Notes under the pieces: model-generated
The model's database searches: none
The model's input: the letters and a program-made list of their open reading frames with translations, nothing else
What the model was told of the DNA's origin: nothing
Position numbers and translations under genes: made by a program
In this document: positions 28,022 to 36,878 of the stretch, in pieces
Position numbering within the stretch: the stretch's first letter is position 1
How the letters are laid out: every line of letters begins with the position of its first letter
Source: Pseudomonadota bacterium
GTDB taxonomy: Bacteria; Pseudomonadota; Alphaproteobacteria; Rhodospirillales; Rhodospirillaceae
Length of the DNA stretch: 64,000 bases
Reading direction: 5' to 3'
Assembly (NCBI GenBank): GCA_020160875.1
Contig: JAIUPE010000006.1
Coordinates: 1 to 64,000 of the forward strand

Positions 28022-29449
28022 CTAGTTCGTGCCGCCGGCGGGTTTCGCCTCGGCGCGCTGGTACAGGGCGATTCCCTGTAACAGATCAAGGGCGCGCTGG
28101 AGTTGGTAGTCTTCCGGCTCCTGCGGCTTGGCGGCCGAGGCGGTCTGCTGACCGGCGGCGGGCTTCGCTGCATCGGCGGCGGGCTTGGTGCCGTTGGGCT
28201 TCGTTCCAGCCTGCGGGCCGGCCGGCGCGGGCGGCTGAGCCATCGGCTCGCCTTGCTTTTCATTCTCGTTGCGCAGCGCGCCCGGAAGGTCACGTTCTGC
28301 GCGGGTGAAACCTGCGCTCGGCGTGCCGATGGGCTCGATTTTCGCCGGCTTCACTTCGATATCCGGATCGATCCCGGTCGCCTGGATCGAACGGCCGCTC
28401 GGCGTGTAGTAGCGCGCCGTCGTCAGGCGCATGGCGCTCTCGCCGCGCGCCAGCGGGATGATGGTCTGCACGGACCCCTTCCCGAAGCTCTTGGTGCCGA
28501 GCAGGATCGCGCGGCCGTGGTCCTGCAGGGCGCCGGCCACGATCTCGGACGCCGAGGCCGAGCCGTCGTTGATCAGCACCACCAGCGGCTTTCCATCGGT
28601 CGCGTCGCCCGGTTTCGCATTATAGCGCTGGGTCTCTTCGCTGTGGCGCGTGCGGGTCGAGACGATCTCGCCGCGGTCGAGGAACGTGTCGGAGACCGAC
28701 ACCGCCTGATCGAGCAAGCCGCCCGGGTTATTGCGAAGGTCGATCACATAGCCTTTCAGCTTGGGGCCGAGCTTCGTCTTCAGTGACTTGATCGCGCCGT
28801 CGAGGCCGACCTGCGTCGTCTCGTTGAACTGATTGATGTCGATGTAGCCGACGTCGCCCTCAACGCGGCTCTTTACCGATTGCACCTTCACCACGGCGCG
28901 CACCAACTTCACGTCGAACGGCTCGGTTTCGGCGCGGCGCAGCGTGATCACGATCGGCGTGTTGATGGGGCCGCGCATCTTCTCGACGGCTTCCTGCAGC
29001 GTCAGGCCCACGGCCGGCTTTCCATCGATGCCGATGATATAGTCGCCCGGTTGCACGCCCGCGCGGCTCGCCGGCGTGTCGTCGATCGGCGACACCACTT
29101 TCACGACGCCCGATTCCATGGTCACTTCAATGCCGAGGCCGCCGAACTCGCCCTTGGTCTGCTCCTGCATCTCCTGGAAGCTTTTTGCGGGCATGTAGCC
29201 CGAGTGCGGATCCAGCGACGTGAGCATGCCGTTGATCGCGTTCTCCAGAAGCTGCTGATCGGTCACTTCCTCGACGTAGTCCTTGCGCACGCGCTCGAAC
29301 ACATCCCCGAACAGCTCGAGATATTTGTAGGTGTCGTCCGAAAACTTCGCGTTGGACTTCTCGGCCGCGAAGGTCGGCAGGAGTGGAGCTGTGACGGCAC
29401 CGGCGACGAACGAAACGGTCGCGGCGGCGGCAATGTATTTAAGGCGCAT
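28022..29449 (-). CDS. ctpA: Carboxyl-terminal processing protease (S41 family)
   Basis: The 475-residue periplasmic serine protease has an N-terminal signal/anchor (MRLKYIAAAATVSFVAGAVT), a PDZ domain (about 95-180) and the catalytic Ser297 in NDGSASASEIVAGAL with Lys324 in SFGKGSVQTI. The C-terminal 90 residues are Ala/Pro/Lys-rich. CtpA proteases trim or degrade proteins from the C terminus, including cell-wall hydrolases. It lies 30 bases downstream of envC, a hydrolase activator, and this pairing suggests a shared cell-wall role. Confidence 0.95.
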   Translation of the reverse strand: MRLKYIAAAATVSFVAGAVTAPLLPTFAAEKSNAKFSDDTYKYLELFGDVFERVRKDYVEEVTDQQLLENAINGMLTSLDPHSGYMPAKSFQEMQEQTKGEFGGLGIEVTMESGVVKVVSPIDDTPASRAGVQPGDYIIGIDGKPAVGLTLQEAVEKMRGPINTPIVITLRRAETEPFDVKLVRAVVKVQSVKSRVEGDVGYIDINQFNETTQVGLDGAIKSLKTKLGPKLKGYVIDLRNNPGGLLDQAVSVSDTFLDRGEIVSTRTRHSEETQRYNAKPGDATDGKPLVVLINDGSASASEIVAGALQDHGRAILLGTKSFGKGSVQTIIPLARGESAMRLTTARYYTPSGRSIQATGIDPDIEVKPAKIEPIGTPSAGFTRAERDLPGALRNENEKQGEPMAQPPAPAGPQAGTKPNGTKPAADAAKPAAGQQTASAAKPQEPEDYQLQRALDLLQGIALYQRAEAKPAGGTN

Positions 29450-29479
29450 AGGTGTTCACACCGTTGGTCAGAGACAGTC

Positions 29480-30841
29480 TCATCTACTCGCTACTTTTCC
29501 CGTGCGGTCAGCAAGCCAAGGCAAGGGATTGATGGGCTGGCCTTCACGGCGCAGTTCGACATAGAGCGAGGACGCAGCTGTACCATCCATTACGCCAAGA
29601 GGTTCGCCCGCCAGCACGCGCTGGCCGACCTCGCTGTCGATGCGCCCTAAACCAGCCAATAACGTATGATATCCCTCGCTATGTTCTATGATCAATAGTT
29701 GGCCATATCCGCGAAAGGGGCCGGCGAAGGCGATGATGCCGTCGAAGGGCGCGATCACTTGCGACCCGGGGGCGGCTTTGATTGTGATCCCTTTTGTCCG
29801 TAATCCCGAGGAATCCGTGGGGTCCGCGGCCTCGCCGAATTTGGCCGATAGCGTGCCTGCGACCGGGTAGGGGAGGGTGCCCCTGGCTTTGCCGAACGAG
29901 CGGGTTACAGCAACTTCATCCGGAGGCGACAGCTTAGGCGCGAGTCGCGCCGTTTGGACCTCAGCGTCTTTGGATCGTGGCGCCGGCTGCGTGGCCTGTG
30001 CCTGGGCTTCGGCTTTTGCTCTCTCCGCGGCGGCGGCCTTCTCGGCGGCCGCCTTTTCCTGGGCGATCTTGCGCTCGGCGGCGTCGCGTCGCTCCTTCTC
30101 CGCTGCCAGCTTCGCGAACAGCGCGCGCAGGTCTTCGGCTTCCTGCGCGAGCTTTTTGGTGCGGGCGCTGACCTCGTCCGACTGCAGCGCGATCTTCTGT
30201 TGCTGCAGGGCTTTCTGTTCGAGCGTCGTTTCCATCCGCTTGCGCTTCTCGATGAGCGCGGCGGTTGTTGCGGCGGCCTGTTCGCGTTGCGCGGTCACTT
30301 GCGCACGCACACGGTAAAGCTCGGCGAGATCCGTCTGGAGGGCGGCCGTGGATTGCCGGATGTTGGGCAGCGCCGCGCGGAGCAGGATCGCCGTACGCAC
30401 GGCATCATCGGGCGACAGCGGGTTCAATGTCAGGGCGTCGGCGGGCCGCAGCGCCAAACGTTCAAGCGCCATCAGGGCGTCGCGCATCTGCGCGTCGCGC
30501 CGGCTCAAGGTGCCGCTCGCCTGCGCCGCGTGTGCTTCCAGTTCATTGATCCGGTTTTCCATCACCAGCAGTGAATACTCCTGGTCCTGGATGTCCTTGG
30601 CGAGATCGATGGACTCCTTGCGCAGGCGTTCCGCCTCGCGCGCGGTCGCGTTGGCCTCATTGGCCAGGCGCTGAGCCTCGTTCTCGCTCTGCTTGAGGTT
30701 GCGTTCCAGCGCTCTCAGTTGCGCGGGGTCTGGCGTTTGCGCAAATGAAGGAACCGCCGCGAGCGCCGCGGCGAGCGTGAGGGTGAAAAGGTTACGCGCC
30801 CGCACGGCGCGCGAGCAATGCAGCGTTTTGCGCATCGGCAT
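29480..30841 (-). CDS. envC: Murein hydrolase activator EnvC family protein
   Basis: The 453-residue protein has a signal peptide ending VPSFAQ (about 34), a long coiled coil (about 40-250), an Ala/Lys-rich linker and a C-terminal LytM/M23 fold. All zinc ligands are absent: the HxxxD site reads LRTKGIT and the HxH site reads SLYVEL. This is the state of EnvC-type activators, which switch on amidases during division and are not peptidases. ATG 30841 (or 30835) overlaps gpmI by about 50 bases; GTG 30805 would shorten the signal peptide and the overlap. Confidence 0.9.
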   Translation of the reverse strand: MPMRKTLHCSRAVRARNLFTLTLAAALAAVPSFAQTPDPAQLRALERNLKQSENEAQRLANEANATAREAERLRKESIDLAKDIQDQEYSLLVMENRINELEAHAAQASGTLSRRDAQMRDALMALERLALRPADALTLNPLSPDDAVRTAILLRAALPNIRQSTAALQTDLAELYRVRAQVTAQREQAAATTAALIEKRKRMETTLEQKALQQQKIALQSDEVSARTKKLAQEAEDLRALFAKLAAEKERRDAAERKIAQEKAAAEKAAAAERAKAEAQAQATQPAPRSKDAEVQTARLAPKLSPPDEVAVTRSFGKARGTLPYPVAGTLSAKFGEAADPTDSSGLRTKGITIKAAPGSQVIAPFDGIIAFAGPFRGYGQLLIIEHSEGYHTLLAGLGRIDSEVGQRVLAGEPLGVMDGTAASSLYVELRREGQPINPLPWLADRTGKVASR

Positions 30842-32408
30842 GCTGGATCAGCAGCGATGCACCGGTCATCGCGGGCGGCTTGGGAAGCTGCATCAACGCC
30901 AAAACGGTTGGCGCAATGTCCGCGAGGCGGCCGTTCTTCAGGGCCGTGACGTCCGCCGGACCGTTCACCAGCACGGTCGGCACGACGCCGACAGTGTGCT
31001 GTGTATGCGGTTCATGCGTGGCTGGATCTTTCATCAATTCAAGATTGCCGTGATCCGCGCATATCAGCATCGTTCCGCCGGCCTTTTTCAACGCGGCTTC
31101 AAGGCGCGTAAGGCAAGCGTCGATTGTCTCGGCCGCCTTGATCGCGGCGGCCAGAATGCCCGTGTGTCCCACCATGTCGCCGTTGGCATAGTTGACGATA
31201 ATCGCGTCAAAACGGCCGCTTTCGATGGCCTCGACGATGCGGTCCGTCACGTCCGGCGCGCTCATCTCGGGCTGCAGGTCGTATGTTGCGACCTTCGGGC
31301 TCTGGATCAGGATGCGTTCTTCGCCGGGGAACTCCTGCTCCACGCCGCCATTCAGGAAGAACGTGACGTGCGCGTATTTTTCGGTTTCGGCGATGCGCAG
31401 TTGTTTGAGCCCCGCCTCGCTGATGATCTGACCCAGCGTGTGCCCGCCGCTTTCCGCCGGGAACATCACGGTCATGAACGTGTTGTGCGCTTGGGAGTAT
31501 TCCGTAAGTCCCGTCGCCGCGGCGAACGTGATGACGCGCGCGCGGGCGAACCCGTCGAAGGCTGGCCACAACAGTGCCGACAGAATCTGCCGCGCGCGAT
31601 CGGCGCGGAAGTTCGCCATCAGCACGCCGTCGCCGTCCTGCATGCCCCTATAATCGCCGATCGCCGCCGGCAGCATGAATTCGTCGGTCACGCGTTCGTC
31701 GTAAGACGCGCGGATCGCGGCCAGCGGATCAGCGGCGTGATGACCCTTTGCTTCGGTCATTGCGGCATAAGCTTTCTCGACGCGGTCCCAGCGCTTGTCG
31801 CGGTCCATGCCGTAGTAGCGGCCGCCGACCGTGGCGATCTTCGTGCGCGCCAGGCCCGCGATCTGCTTCTGGAACGCTTCCATGAATCCCAGACCCGACG
31901 ACGGTGGCGTGTCGCGCCCGTCCATCAGCGCGTGGATCGCGACGGGCACGCCGGCGCCGCTGATGATGCGGGCCAACGCGGCCATCTGATCCATGTGCGA
32001 ATGCACGCCGCCCGGCGAAAGCAGGCCGATCATGTGCGCGGTGCCGCCGGAAGCTTTAAGCTTGGCGATGAAGTCGCTCAGGGCCGGATTGCTCTGAATC
32101 GCGCCGGTTTCGATGGCCGCATCGATGCGGGGAAGGTCCTGCATCATCACGCGGCCCGCGCCGATATTCATGTGCCCGACTTCGGAATTGCCCATCTGAC
32201 CGGGCGGCAGGCCCACGTCGAGGCCGCTGGTCTCCACCAAGCCGTGGGGGCAGGTGGCCAGGAACCGGTTCCAGGTCGGCACGTTGGCCAGGGCGATGGC
32301 GTTATCGGTCTTTTCGACTCGGTAGCCCCACCCGTCGAGAATGGCCAGGACGACCGGCTTGGGGCGGCCTGCTTTTTTATGCGACTCGGTGCTGACGGCG
32401 ACGTTCAT
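30792..32408 (-). CDS. gpmI: 2,3-bisphosphoglycerate-independent phosphoglycerate mutase
   Basis: The 538-residue two-manganese enzyme interconverts 3- and 2-phosphoglycerate in glycolysis and gluconeogenesis. Metal Asp25 lies in LAILDGWGYR and the phosphorylated Ser75 in QMGNSEVGHMNIGAGR. The C-terminal metal set is visible in ICADHGNLELM. Length is near the family norm (510-550). It is the first gene of the leftward block gpmI-envC-ctpA. Confidence 0.96.
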   Translation of the reverse strand: MNVAVSTESHKKAGRPKPVVLAILDGWGYRVEKTDNAIALANVPTWNRFLATCPHGLVETSGLDVGLPPGQMGNSEVGHMNIGAGRVMMQDLPRIDAAIETGAIQSNPALSDFIAKLKASGGTAHMIGLLSPGGVHSHMDQMAALARIISGAGVPVAIHALMDGRDTPPSSGLGFMEAFQKQIAGLARTKIATVGGRYYGMDRDKRWDRVEKAYAAMTEAKGHHAADPLAAIRASYDERVTDEFMLPAAIGDYRGMQDGDGVLMANFRADRARQILSALLWPAFDGFARARVITFAAATGLTEYSQAHNTFMTVMFPAESGGHTLGQIISEAGLKQLRIAETEKYAHVTFFLNGGVEQEFPGEERILIQSPKVATYDLQPEMSAPDVTDRIVEAIESGRFDAIIVNYANGDMVGHTGILAAAIKAAETIDACLTRLEAALKKAGGTMLICADHGNLELMKDPATHEPHTQHTVGVVPTVLVNGPADVTALKNGRLADIAPTVLALMQLPKPPAMTGASLLIQHADAQNAALLARRAGA

Positions 32409-32565
32409 GATGACCTGGCGGAGTATAGCCTAGACCGCGGCGCCCCGGGGGGCCCGAAACGGCTCCTATTTGGGGTCCTTGTGGGCCTTCCCCCCGGGCC
32501 TGGCAATCAAAAAAAGTCAGGTGCGCGAATAAGTTGTGAGGATCCCGCGGGGTCTTCCTCAGGCC

Positions 32566-32596
32566 TTGCTTCCGCGGCGTTCTCATCTGATATAGT
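32566..32596 (+). promoter_or_regulatory. Promoter of the SRP RNA gene
   Basis: TTGCTT (32566-32571) and TATAGT (32591-32596) are separated by 19 bases. The predicted start, 7-8 bases downstream (about 32603), coincides with the 5' end expected from the RNA fold. The spacing is longer than ideal. Divergent gpmI starts at 32408. Confidence 0.65.
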
Positions 32597-32603
32597 GGCC
32601 CTC

Positions 32604-32699
32604 GAGAGGCTGGCGATGGACGTACCCCTCGCCAACCCGGTCAGGTCCGGAAGGAAGCAGCCGTAACGAGTTTCGGTTCGGGTCGTCGTCCAGTCTCTC
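32604..32699 (+). ncRNA. ffs: Signal recognition particle RNA, small bacterial type (4.5S)
   Basis: The apical loop region GGTCAGGTCCGGAAGGAAGC at 32639-32658 is the universal SRP domain IV motif bound by Ffh. The ends GAGAGGCTGG (32604-32613) and CCAGTCTCTC (32690-32699) pair with one mismatch, giving the expected rod of about 96 bases. With Ffh it targets nascent membrane and secreted proteins. Exact ends may differ by a few bases. Confidence 0.95.
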
Positions 32700-32705
32700 A
32701 CCCTA

Positions 32706-32720
32706 CTTTTCCCCGAAAAG
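32706..32720 (+). terminator. Short hairpin after the SRP RNA
   Basis: CTTTTC, loop CCC, GAAAAG. This 6-bp stem 6 bases after the SRP RNA may define its 3' end. There is no following T-run, so some transcription may continue into dnaX (GTG 32746). Confidence 0.35.
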
Positions 32721-32745
32721 CCGTCTTGCCCCATGGACCAGCCCC

Positions 32746-34404
32746 GTGACCGATAGCCCGTCCGCGGACTCAGCTGGGGAATATCAGGTCCTCGCCCGCA
32801 AATACCGGCCGACCACCTTCGAGGCGCTGCGTGGCCAGGACGCGCTGGTCCGAACCCTCACCAACGCGATCACCTCGGGGCGTCTCGCCCACGGCTACAT
32901 GCTCACCGGCGTGCGCGGGGTCGGTAAGACCACGACCGCGCGCTTGATCGCACGCGCCTTGAATTGCGTGGGCGCCGACGGCAAGGGCGGACCGACGCCG
33001 ACGCCTTGCGGCGTGTGCGTGCATTGCACCGCCATCGCCGAAGACCGCCACGTCGACGTGCTCGAGATGGACGCCGCCAGCCGCACCGGCATCGACGACA
33101 TCCGCGAGCTTCTGGAAGGCGTGCGCTACCGGCCCGTCTCGGCGCGCTACAAGATCTACATCATCGACGAAGTGCATATGCTCTCCGACAAGGCGTTCAA
33201 TGCCTTGCTCAAGACGCTCGAAGAGCCGCCGGAGCATGTGAAGTTCATTTTCGCCACCACCGAAATCCGCAAGGTGCCGATCACGGTGCTCTCGCGCTGT
33301 CAGCGCTTCGACCTGCGCCGGATCGAGAGCGCGACGTTGCAGAAATTATTTGCCGACGTCAGCCAGAAGGAAGGCGCTTCCGTCGATGAAGGCGCGCTCG
33401 CGCTGATCGCCCGCGCCGCCGACGGGTCCGCGCGCGATGGTCTGTCGATCCTCGATCAGGCCATCTCTCAGGCGGGTGGTAAACAGGTGGGCGAAACCGC
33501 GGTGCGCGACATGCTCGGCCTCGCCGACCGCGCGCTGGTGTTCGATCTCCTGGAAGCTGTGATGAGCGGCGATGTGAAGACCGCGCTCGATGTGCTTGCC
33601 GGTCAGTATGCGGCGGGCGCGAGCCCTGTCGTCGTGATTCAGGATCTGTTGGAACTCGTGCATTGGCTCACGCGCCTCAAGGTGGCGCCGGACGGTGCGG
33701 CCGACCCCGCGCTTGCCGAGAATGAACGTACCCGTGGCGGCGCCATGGCCGAGAAACTTGGCATGGGCGTGCTGACGCGCGCCTGGCAGATGCTTCTGAA
33801 GGGCCTCGGTGAAGCGCGCGCCGCGCCCATGCCGTTGCAGGCGGTTGAAATGGTATTGGTCCGGCTGGCTTACGCCGCCGATCTGCCGACGCCCGCCGAT
33901 GCCGTGAAATCGCTGGAAAGTGGCGGCGCTGTCGCTGCGCGCGCGCCCGCCACGGCCCCCGTGCGCCCGACACCGCGCCCCACCATGACCGCAACGGCGG
34001 TCGCCACCGATCATCTCCCGCAGGCTGTTGCCGCGCCGCGGCCGACTGCCGAAGCGGCGCCGCAGCCGCAGTCCTTCGCTGAAGTGGTGAAGCTATTTGT
34101 CGCCAAGCGCGAAGCCGTGCTCTCGACGCACCTGCACCGCAACGTCCACCTTGTGCGCTTCGAACAAGGTCTCATCGAATTCAAGCCCGGGCGTCTTGCG
34201 CCGAGCGATCTCGCGGGCCAAGTGGGCAAGATGCTCACCGCCTGGACCGGTCAGCGCTGGGTGGTGAGTGTCGCCAACGCGGGCGGCGCGCCGTCGCTCT
34301 ATGATCAGGAAATCGAAACGGCCAAGTCCGATCCCTTGGTGAAATCCCTTCTCGAGGCGTTCCCCGGCGCGACCGTGGAAAGCATCAAGCCCGCCGACAA
34401 GTAG
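32746..34404 (+). CDS. dnaX: DNA polymerase III subunits gamma/tau
   Basis: The 552-residue clamp-loader ATPase has Walker A GVRGVGKT (55-62), zinc Cys74, Cys88, Cys91 and Cys94, Walker B/DEVH in IIDEVHMLSDKAFNALLK and sensor 1 in IFATTEIRKVP. A Pro/Ala-rich linker (about 390-445) precedes a C-terminal domain that should bind the polymerase alpha subunit. The start is GTG 32746; ATG 32732 is out of frame. I saw no A-rich slippery heptamer for a gamma frameshift, so probably only tau is made. Confidence 0.95.
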   Translation: MTDSPSADSAGEYQVLARKYRPTTFEALRGQDALVRTLTNAITSGRLAHGYMLTGVRGVGKTTTARLIARALNCVGADGKGGPTPTPCGVCVHCTAIAEDRHVDVLEMDAASRTGIDDIRELLEGVRYRPVSARYKIYIIDEVHMLSDKAFNALLKTLEEPPEHVKFIFATTEIRKVPITVLSRCQRFDLRRIESATLQKLFADVSQKEGASVDEGALALIARAADGSARDGLSILDQAISQAGGKQVGETAVRDMLGLADRALVFDLLEAVMSGDVKTALDVLAGQYAAGASPVVVIQDLLELVHWLTRLKVAPDGAADPALAENERTRGGAMAEKLGMGVLTRAWQMLLKGLGEARAAPMPLQAVEMVLVRLAYAADLPTPADAVKSLESGGAVAARAPATAPVRPTPRPTMTATAVATDHLPQAVAAPRPTAEAAPQPQSFAEVVKLFVAKREAVLSTHLHRNVHLVRFEQGLIEFKPGRLAPSDLAGQVGKMLTAWTGQRWVVSVANAGGAPSLYDQEIETAKSDPLVKSLLEAFPGATVESIKPADK

Positions 34405-34410
34405 ACTCAA

Positions 34411-34495
34411 GCGAATTGGGGTCAGATACCAATTCGTTCGATGATTGCCTCGATGTGATGATTGTTAAGCGAATTGGTGTCTGACCCCCATTCGC
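34411..34495. repeat. Inverted-repeat element of the GGGTCAGA family, copy 1
   Basis: The left arm 34411-34436 (GCGAATTGGGGTCAGATACC plus AATTCG) and the right arm 34470-34495 are reverse complements at 24 of 26 positions. Each arm is itself a small hairpin (CGAATTGG/CCAATTCG on the left). It starts 6 bases after the dnaX stop and separates dnaX from ybaB. A second member is at 42946-43031. Confidence 0.85.
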
Positions 34496-34512
34496 GCTTT
34501 CGAAGGAACGCG

Positions 34513-34836
34513 ATGAAGAATCTCGGAAATATCATGAAGCAGGTTCAGGACATGCAGACGCGTATGTCCGAAATGCAGGAGAAACTCGCCGAAACCGAAA
34601 TGGTCGGCAGCGCCGGCGCCGGCATGGTGCAGGCGACTCTCAACGGCCGCAGCGAACTCAAGCGCGTGAAGATCGATCCGAGCCTCTTGAAGCCCGAGGA
34701 CGCCGAGGTCCTCGAAGACCTCATCGTCGCGGCGGTCAACGATGCGCGCGGCAAGGTCGAGCGTCACACGCAGGATGAAATGAACAAGCTGACCGGCGGC
34801 CTCCCGCTCCCGCCGGGATTCAAGCTTCCGTTCTAG
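34513..34836 (+). CDS. ybaB: Nucleoid-associated protein, YbaB/EbfC family
   Basis: The 107-residue small DNA-binding dimer starts at ATG 34513 (AAGGAA just upstream). MKNLGNIMKQVQDMQTRMSE and LAETEMVGSAGAGMVQATLNG are the family helix and sheet regions, ending LPLPPGFKLPF. The dnaX-ybaB-recR order is widely conserved. The frame extends upstream to 34462, but that part lies in the repeat element. Confidence 0.94.
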   Translation: MKNLGNIMKQVQDMQTRMSEMQEKLAETEMVGSAGAGMVQATLNGRSELKRVKIDPSLLKPEDAEVLEDLIVAAVNDARGKVERHTQDEMNKLTGGLPLPPGFKLPF

Positions 34837-34837
34837 T

Positions 34838-34882
34838 GCGCGGTCCCGAAATGTGGGGAGCGGTTTTCGGATGAGATCGCGC
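34838..34882. repeat. Degraded palindromic element, CCGAAA...TTTTCGG type
   Basis: GCGCGGTC near 34838 and GATCGCGC at 34875-34882 form the outer pair; CCGAAA and TTTCGG form the inner pair around TGTGGGGAGCGGT. This looks like a decayed relative of the element at 23355-23397. It begins 2 bases after the ybaB stop and nearly fills the ybaB-recR gap. Confidence 0.6.
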
Positions 34883-34902
34883 AGCAATAAGAGAATCACG
34901 TA

Positions 34903-35496
34903 GTGGCTGGTCCCCAAATCGAAGCTCTGATCCGGCAGCTCTCGAAGTTGCCGGGATTGGGCCCGCGCTCCGCGCGCCGCATCGCACTCGCGCTCATCAA
35001 GAAGCGCGAATCCTTGCTCGATCCGTTGGTGCAGACCCTCTCCGCCGCCTCGGAATCGGTGAAGGTGTGCTCGCGCTGCGGCAATTTCGATAGCGCCGAT
35101 CCCTGCACCATCTGCTGCGATCCGCGCCGCGACCCCGCGCTCATTTGCGTGGTGGAAGACGTCGCCGATCTTTGGGCCTTGGAGCGCACGGGAGCGTTTC
35201 GCGGCCGTTATCACGTCACCGGCGGGCTCCTGTCGCCGCTCGACGGAGTCGGCCCCGCGGATCTGCGCATCGATAAACTCGTCGGCCGTGCCGAGTCGCC
35301 TGACGTCAGGGAAGTGGTCCTCGCCCTTTCGGCGACGGTCGATGGTCAGACAACCGCCCACTATATCGCCGAGCGTCTTGGGCAGACCAAAACCACCGTT
35401 TCAGGGCTGGCTCACGGCATGCCCATTGGGGGCGAGCTCGACTATCTCGACGATGGCACCATTGCCGCGGCGCTGACAGCCCGGCGCCCCGTTTAA
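34903..35496 (+). CDS. recR: Recombination protein RecR
   Basis: The 197-residue repair protein works with RecF/RecO to load RecA at gaps. It shows the helix-hairpin-helix [20 protein letters not shown] (9-28), the four-Cys zinc motif [17 protein letters not shown] and a Toprim domain ([17 protein letters not shown] ... [15 protein letters not shown]). It starts at GTG 34903. Confidence 0.96.
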   Translation: MAGPQIEALIRQLSKLPGLGPRSARRIALALIKKRESLLDPLVQTLSAASESVKVCSRCGNFDSADPCTICCDPRRDPALICVVEDVADLWALERTGAFRGRYHVTGGLLSPLDGVGPADLRIDKLVGRAESPDVREVVLALSATVDGQTTAHYIAERLGQTKTTVSGLAHGMPIGGELDYLDDGTIAAALTARRPV

Positions 35497-35639
35497 AGCT
35501 TTCGCGAAGCTTTCAAAAACGCAACGGCTTGGCGTCATGTCTGTGCCATAATTCACCTATATCTTCTAAGCTGAACAGTCATGTACTCCGCGCGATGTGT
35601 TCCCGTCTGTCGGGTCCCGCGCGGCCTCAGGAGGTCGGT

Positions 35640-36347
35640 ATGTTGAGAACCGTTTTCGCGGCCGCCGCCGCGGTCCTTATGCTCGCAGGATGCGCCGGGC
35701 CGAAGTTCGTGACGTCCGACGTCACGCGCTACAACGCCATGTCGGAAGCGCCGCAGGGTAAGACGTTCGCCATCGTCGCGCTCGATGACGATCAGCAGTC
35801 GAGCTTCGCGTTCAAGCAGTTCGGCGATCTGATGAACCAGCGCCTGTCGGCGCTCGGTATGAAACAGTACACCGGCGGCGCCGGTCCGACGAACGCCGAC
35901 TACGTCGTCACGCTGCGGTACGCCGTCTATGGCCCCAGCGCCGATGTGCGCTCGACCTGGTCGGGTTTCGGCGCGCAGGCCGGCTTTGGGTACGGTTACG
36001 GGTGGGGACGTCCCTATTGGGCGCGCGGCCCCTTCGGCTACATGGGCTACGATCCGTTCTGGGATGACCGCTACGACATCACCACGCGCCAGGTTTTCAC
36101 CCGCCGCGTTGAAGTGAATGTCTTCCGTGGGGCGACCTATAATTCCGATCGCAAAGATCGTGTGTTTGAAGGCCGCGCCGTCAGCTCAGGCCTCAATGGT
36201 CAAATCGAGCCTGTGATGCCTTACATCCTCGACGCGATCTTCCAGGAGTTTCCGGGCCGCTCCGGCGAAACAAAGACCGTGAGCGTCCAGGTGCCGGAGA
36301 ACGTCGAGAAAGCGCCGTCCCGTCCGGCGGCGAGTTCGGCCTACTAA
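35640..36347 (+). CDS. DUF4136-type lipoprotein
   Basis: With ATG 35640 (CAGGAGG 6 bases upstream) the product is 235 residues. The lipobox LMLAGCAG gives lipidated Cys19. The mature part (VTSDVTRYNAMSEAPQGKTF, then a beta-rich region with a Gly/Tyr/Trp-rich insert near 120-140) fits the DUF4136 family of envelope lipoproteins of unknown role. It is followed by a strong terminator and is probably transcribed alone. Confidence 0.82.
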   Translation: MLRTVFAAAAAVLMLAGCAGPKFVTSDVTRYNAMSEAPQGKTFAIVALDDDQQSSFAFKQFGDLMNQRLSALGMKQYTGGAGPTNADYVVTLRYAVYGPSADVRSTWSGFGAQAGFGYGYGWGRPYWARGPFGYMGYDPFWDDRYDITTRQVFTRRVEVNVFRGATYNSDRKDRVFEGRAVSSGLNGQIEPVMPYILDAIFQEFPGRSGETKTVSVQVPENVEKAPSRPAASSAY

Positions 36348-36351
36348 CAAA

Positions 36352-36379
36352 AAAAGGCCGGGATCTTTCCCGGCCTTTT
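36352..36379. terminator. Bidirectional intrinsic terminator
   Basis: AAAAGGCCGGGA (36352-36363), loop TCTT, TCCCGGCCTTTT (36368-36379) with A-run before and T-run after. The 12-bp stem serves the lipoprotein gene (+) and the convergent nfeD unit (-). Confidence 0.93.
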
Positions 36380-36389
36380 CTTTTGGCTT

Positions 36390-36875
36390 TTATGTTGGAT
36401 ATGGCGCCGCCGGTCCCGGATCGGCCGCCTCGACCGTCAGCTTCGCGCCGACAACGCCGGTCACGCGCACCTTCGCGCCGGCTGGTAAATCCGGCCCGCT
36501 GACAAGCCAACTGCTGTCGGCGACTTTCATGCGGCCGTTCCCGTCCTCGATCGCGCTTTCCAGCGTGAACACATGGCCGATGTACTGCACGCCGCGCTGA
36601 TTGAGGGTCGGATCGCTGGTGTCGATATTGCGCGGACGCCAGAACCGCCGCCCGGCCATGGCCGTAACCACGCTGAGAACCGTGAAGATCGTCACAGCCA
36701 TCTGCCACGACAGGTCCACGACGACCAGGGCCACAAGGCCCGTGATCGCGGCCGCGATGCCCAGCCACAGGAAGAAGACGCCGGGCAGAGTCAGTTCCAG
36801 GAGAAACAGCAGCAGTGCGAGGATCCACCATGTCCAGTGGCTGCTGCCGTCGAGATAGGTGGCGATCGCGTCCAT
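36390..36875 (-). CDS. NfeD family membrane protein
   Basis: The 161-residue short NfeD has three membrane segments near 14-33, 36-56 and 60-80 (LALLLFLLELTLPGVFFLWLG and following) and a C-terminal OB-fold (GVQYIGHVFTLESAIEDGNG ... LPAGAKVRVTGVVG). NfeD proteins pair with stomatin/SPFH proteins in membrane microdomains. It starts 3 bases after the QmcA-type gene, the classic arrangement. Confidence 0.9.
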   Translation of the reverse strand: MDAIATYLDGSSHWTWWILALLLFLLELTLPGVFFLWLGIAAAITGLVALVVVDLSWQMAVTIFTVLSVVTAMAGRRFWRPRNIDTSDPTLNQRGVQYIGHVFTLESAIEDGNGRMKVADSSWLVSGPDLPAGAKVRVTGVVGAKLTVEAADPGPAAPYPT

Positions 36876-36878
36876 CGC

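Noticed and set aside
29480..30841. EnvC as an active M23 metallopeptidase
   Set aside because: All zinc-ligand positions are substituted, so it is better read as a non-catalytic activator.
30693..32666. A 657-codon open frame on the plus strand opposite envC and gpmI
   Set aside because: It lies fully antisense to two well-supported genes, and its composition (Arg/His/Gly/Asp-rich, no domain) is that of a GC-rich shadow frame.
32746..34404. Programmed frameshift in dnaX for a separate gamma subunit
   Set aside because: I found no A-rich slippery heptamer or following stem within the gene.
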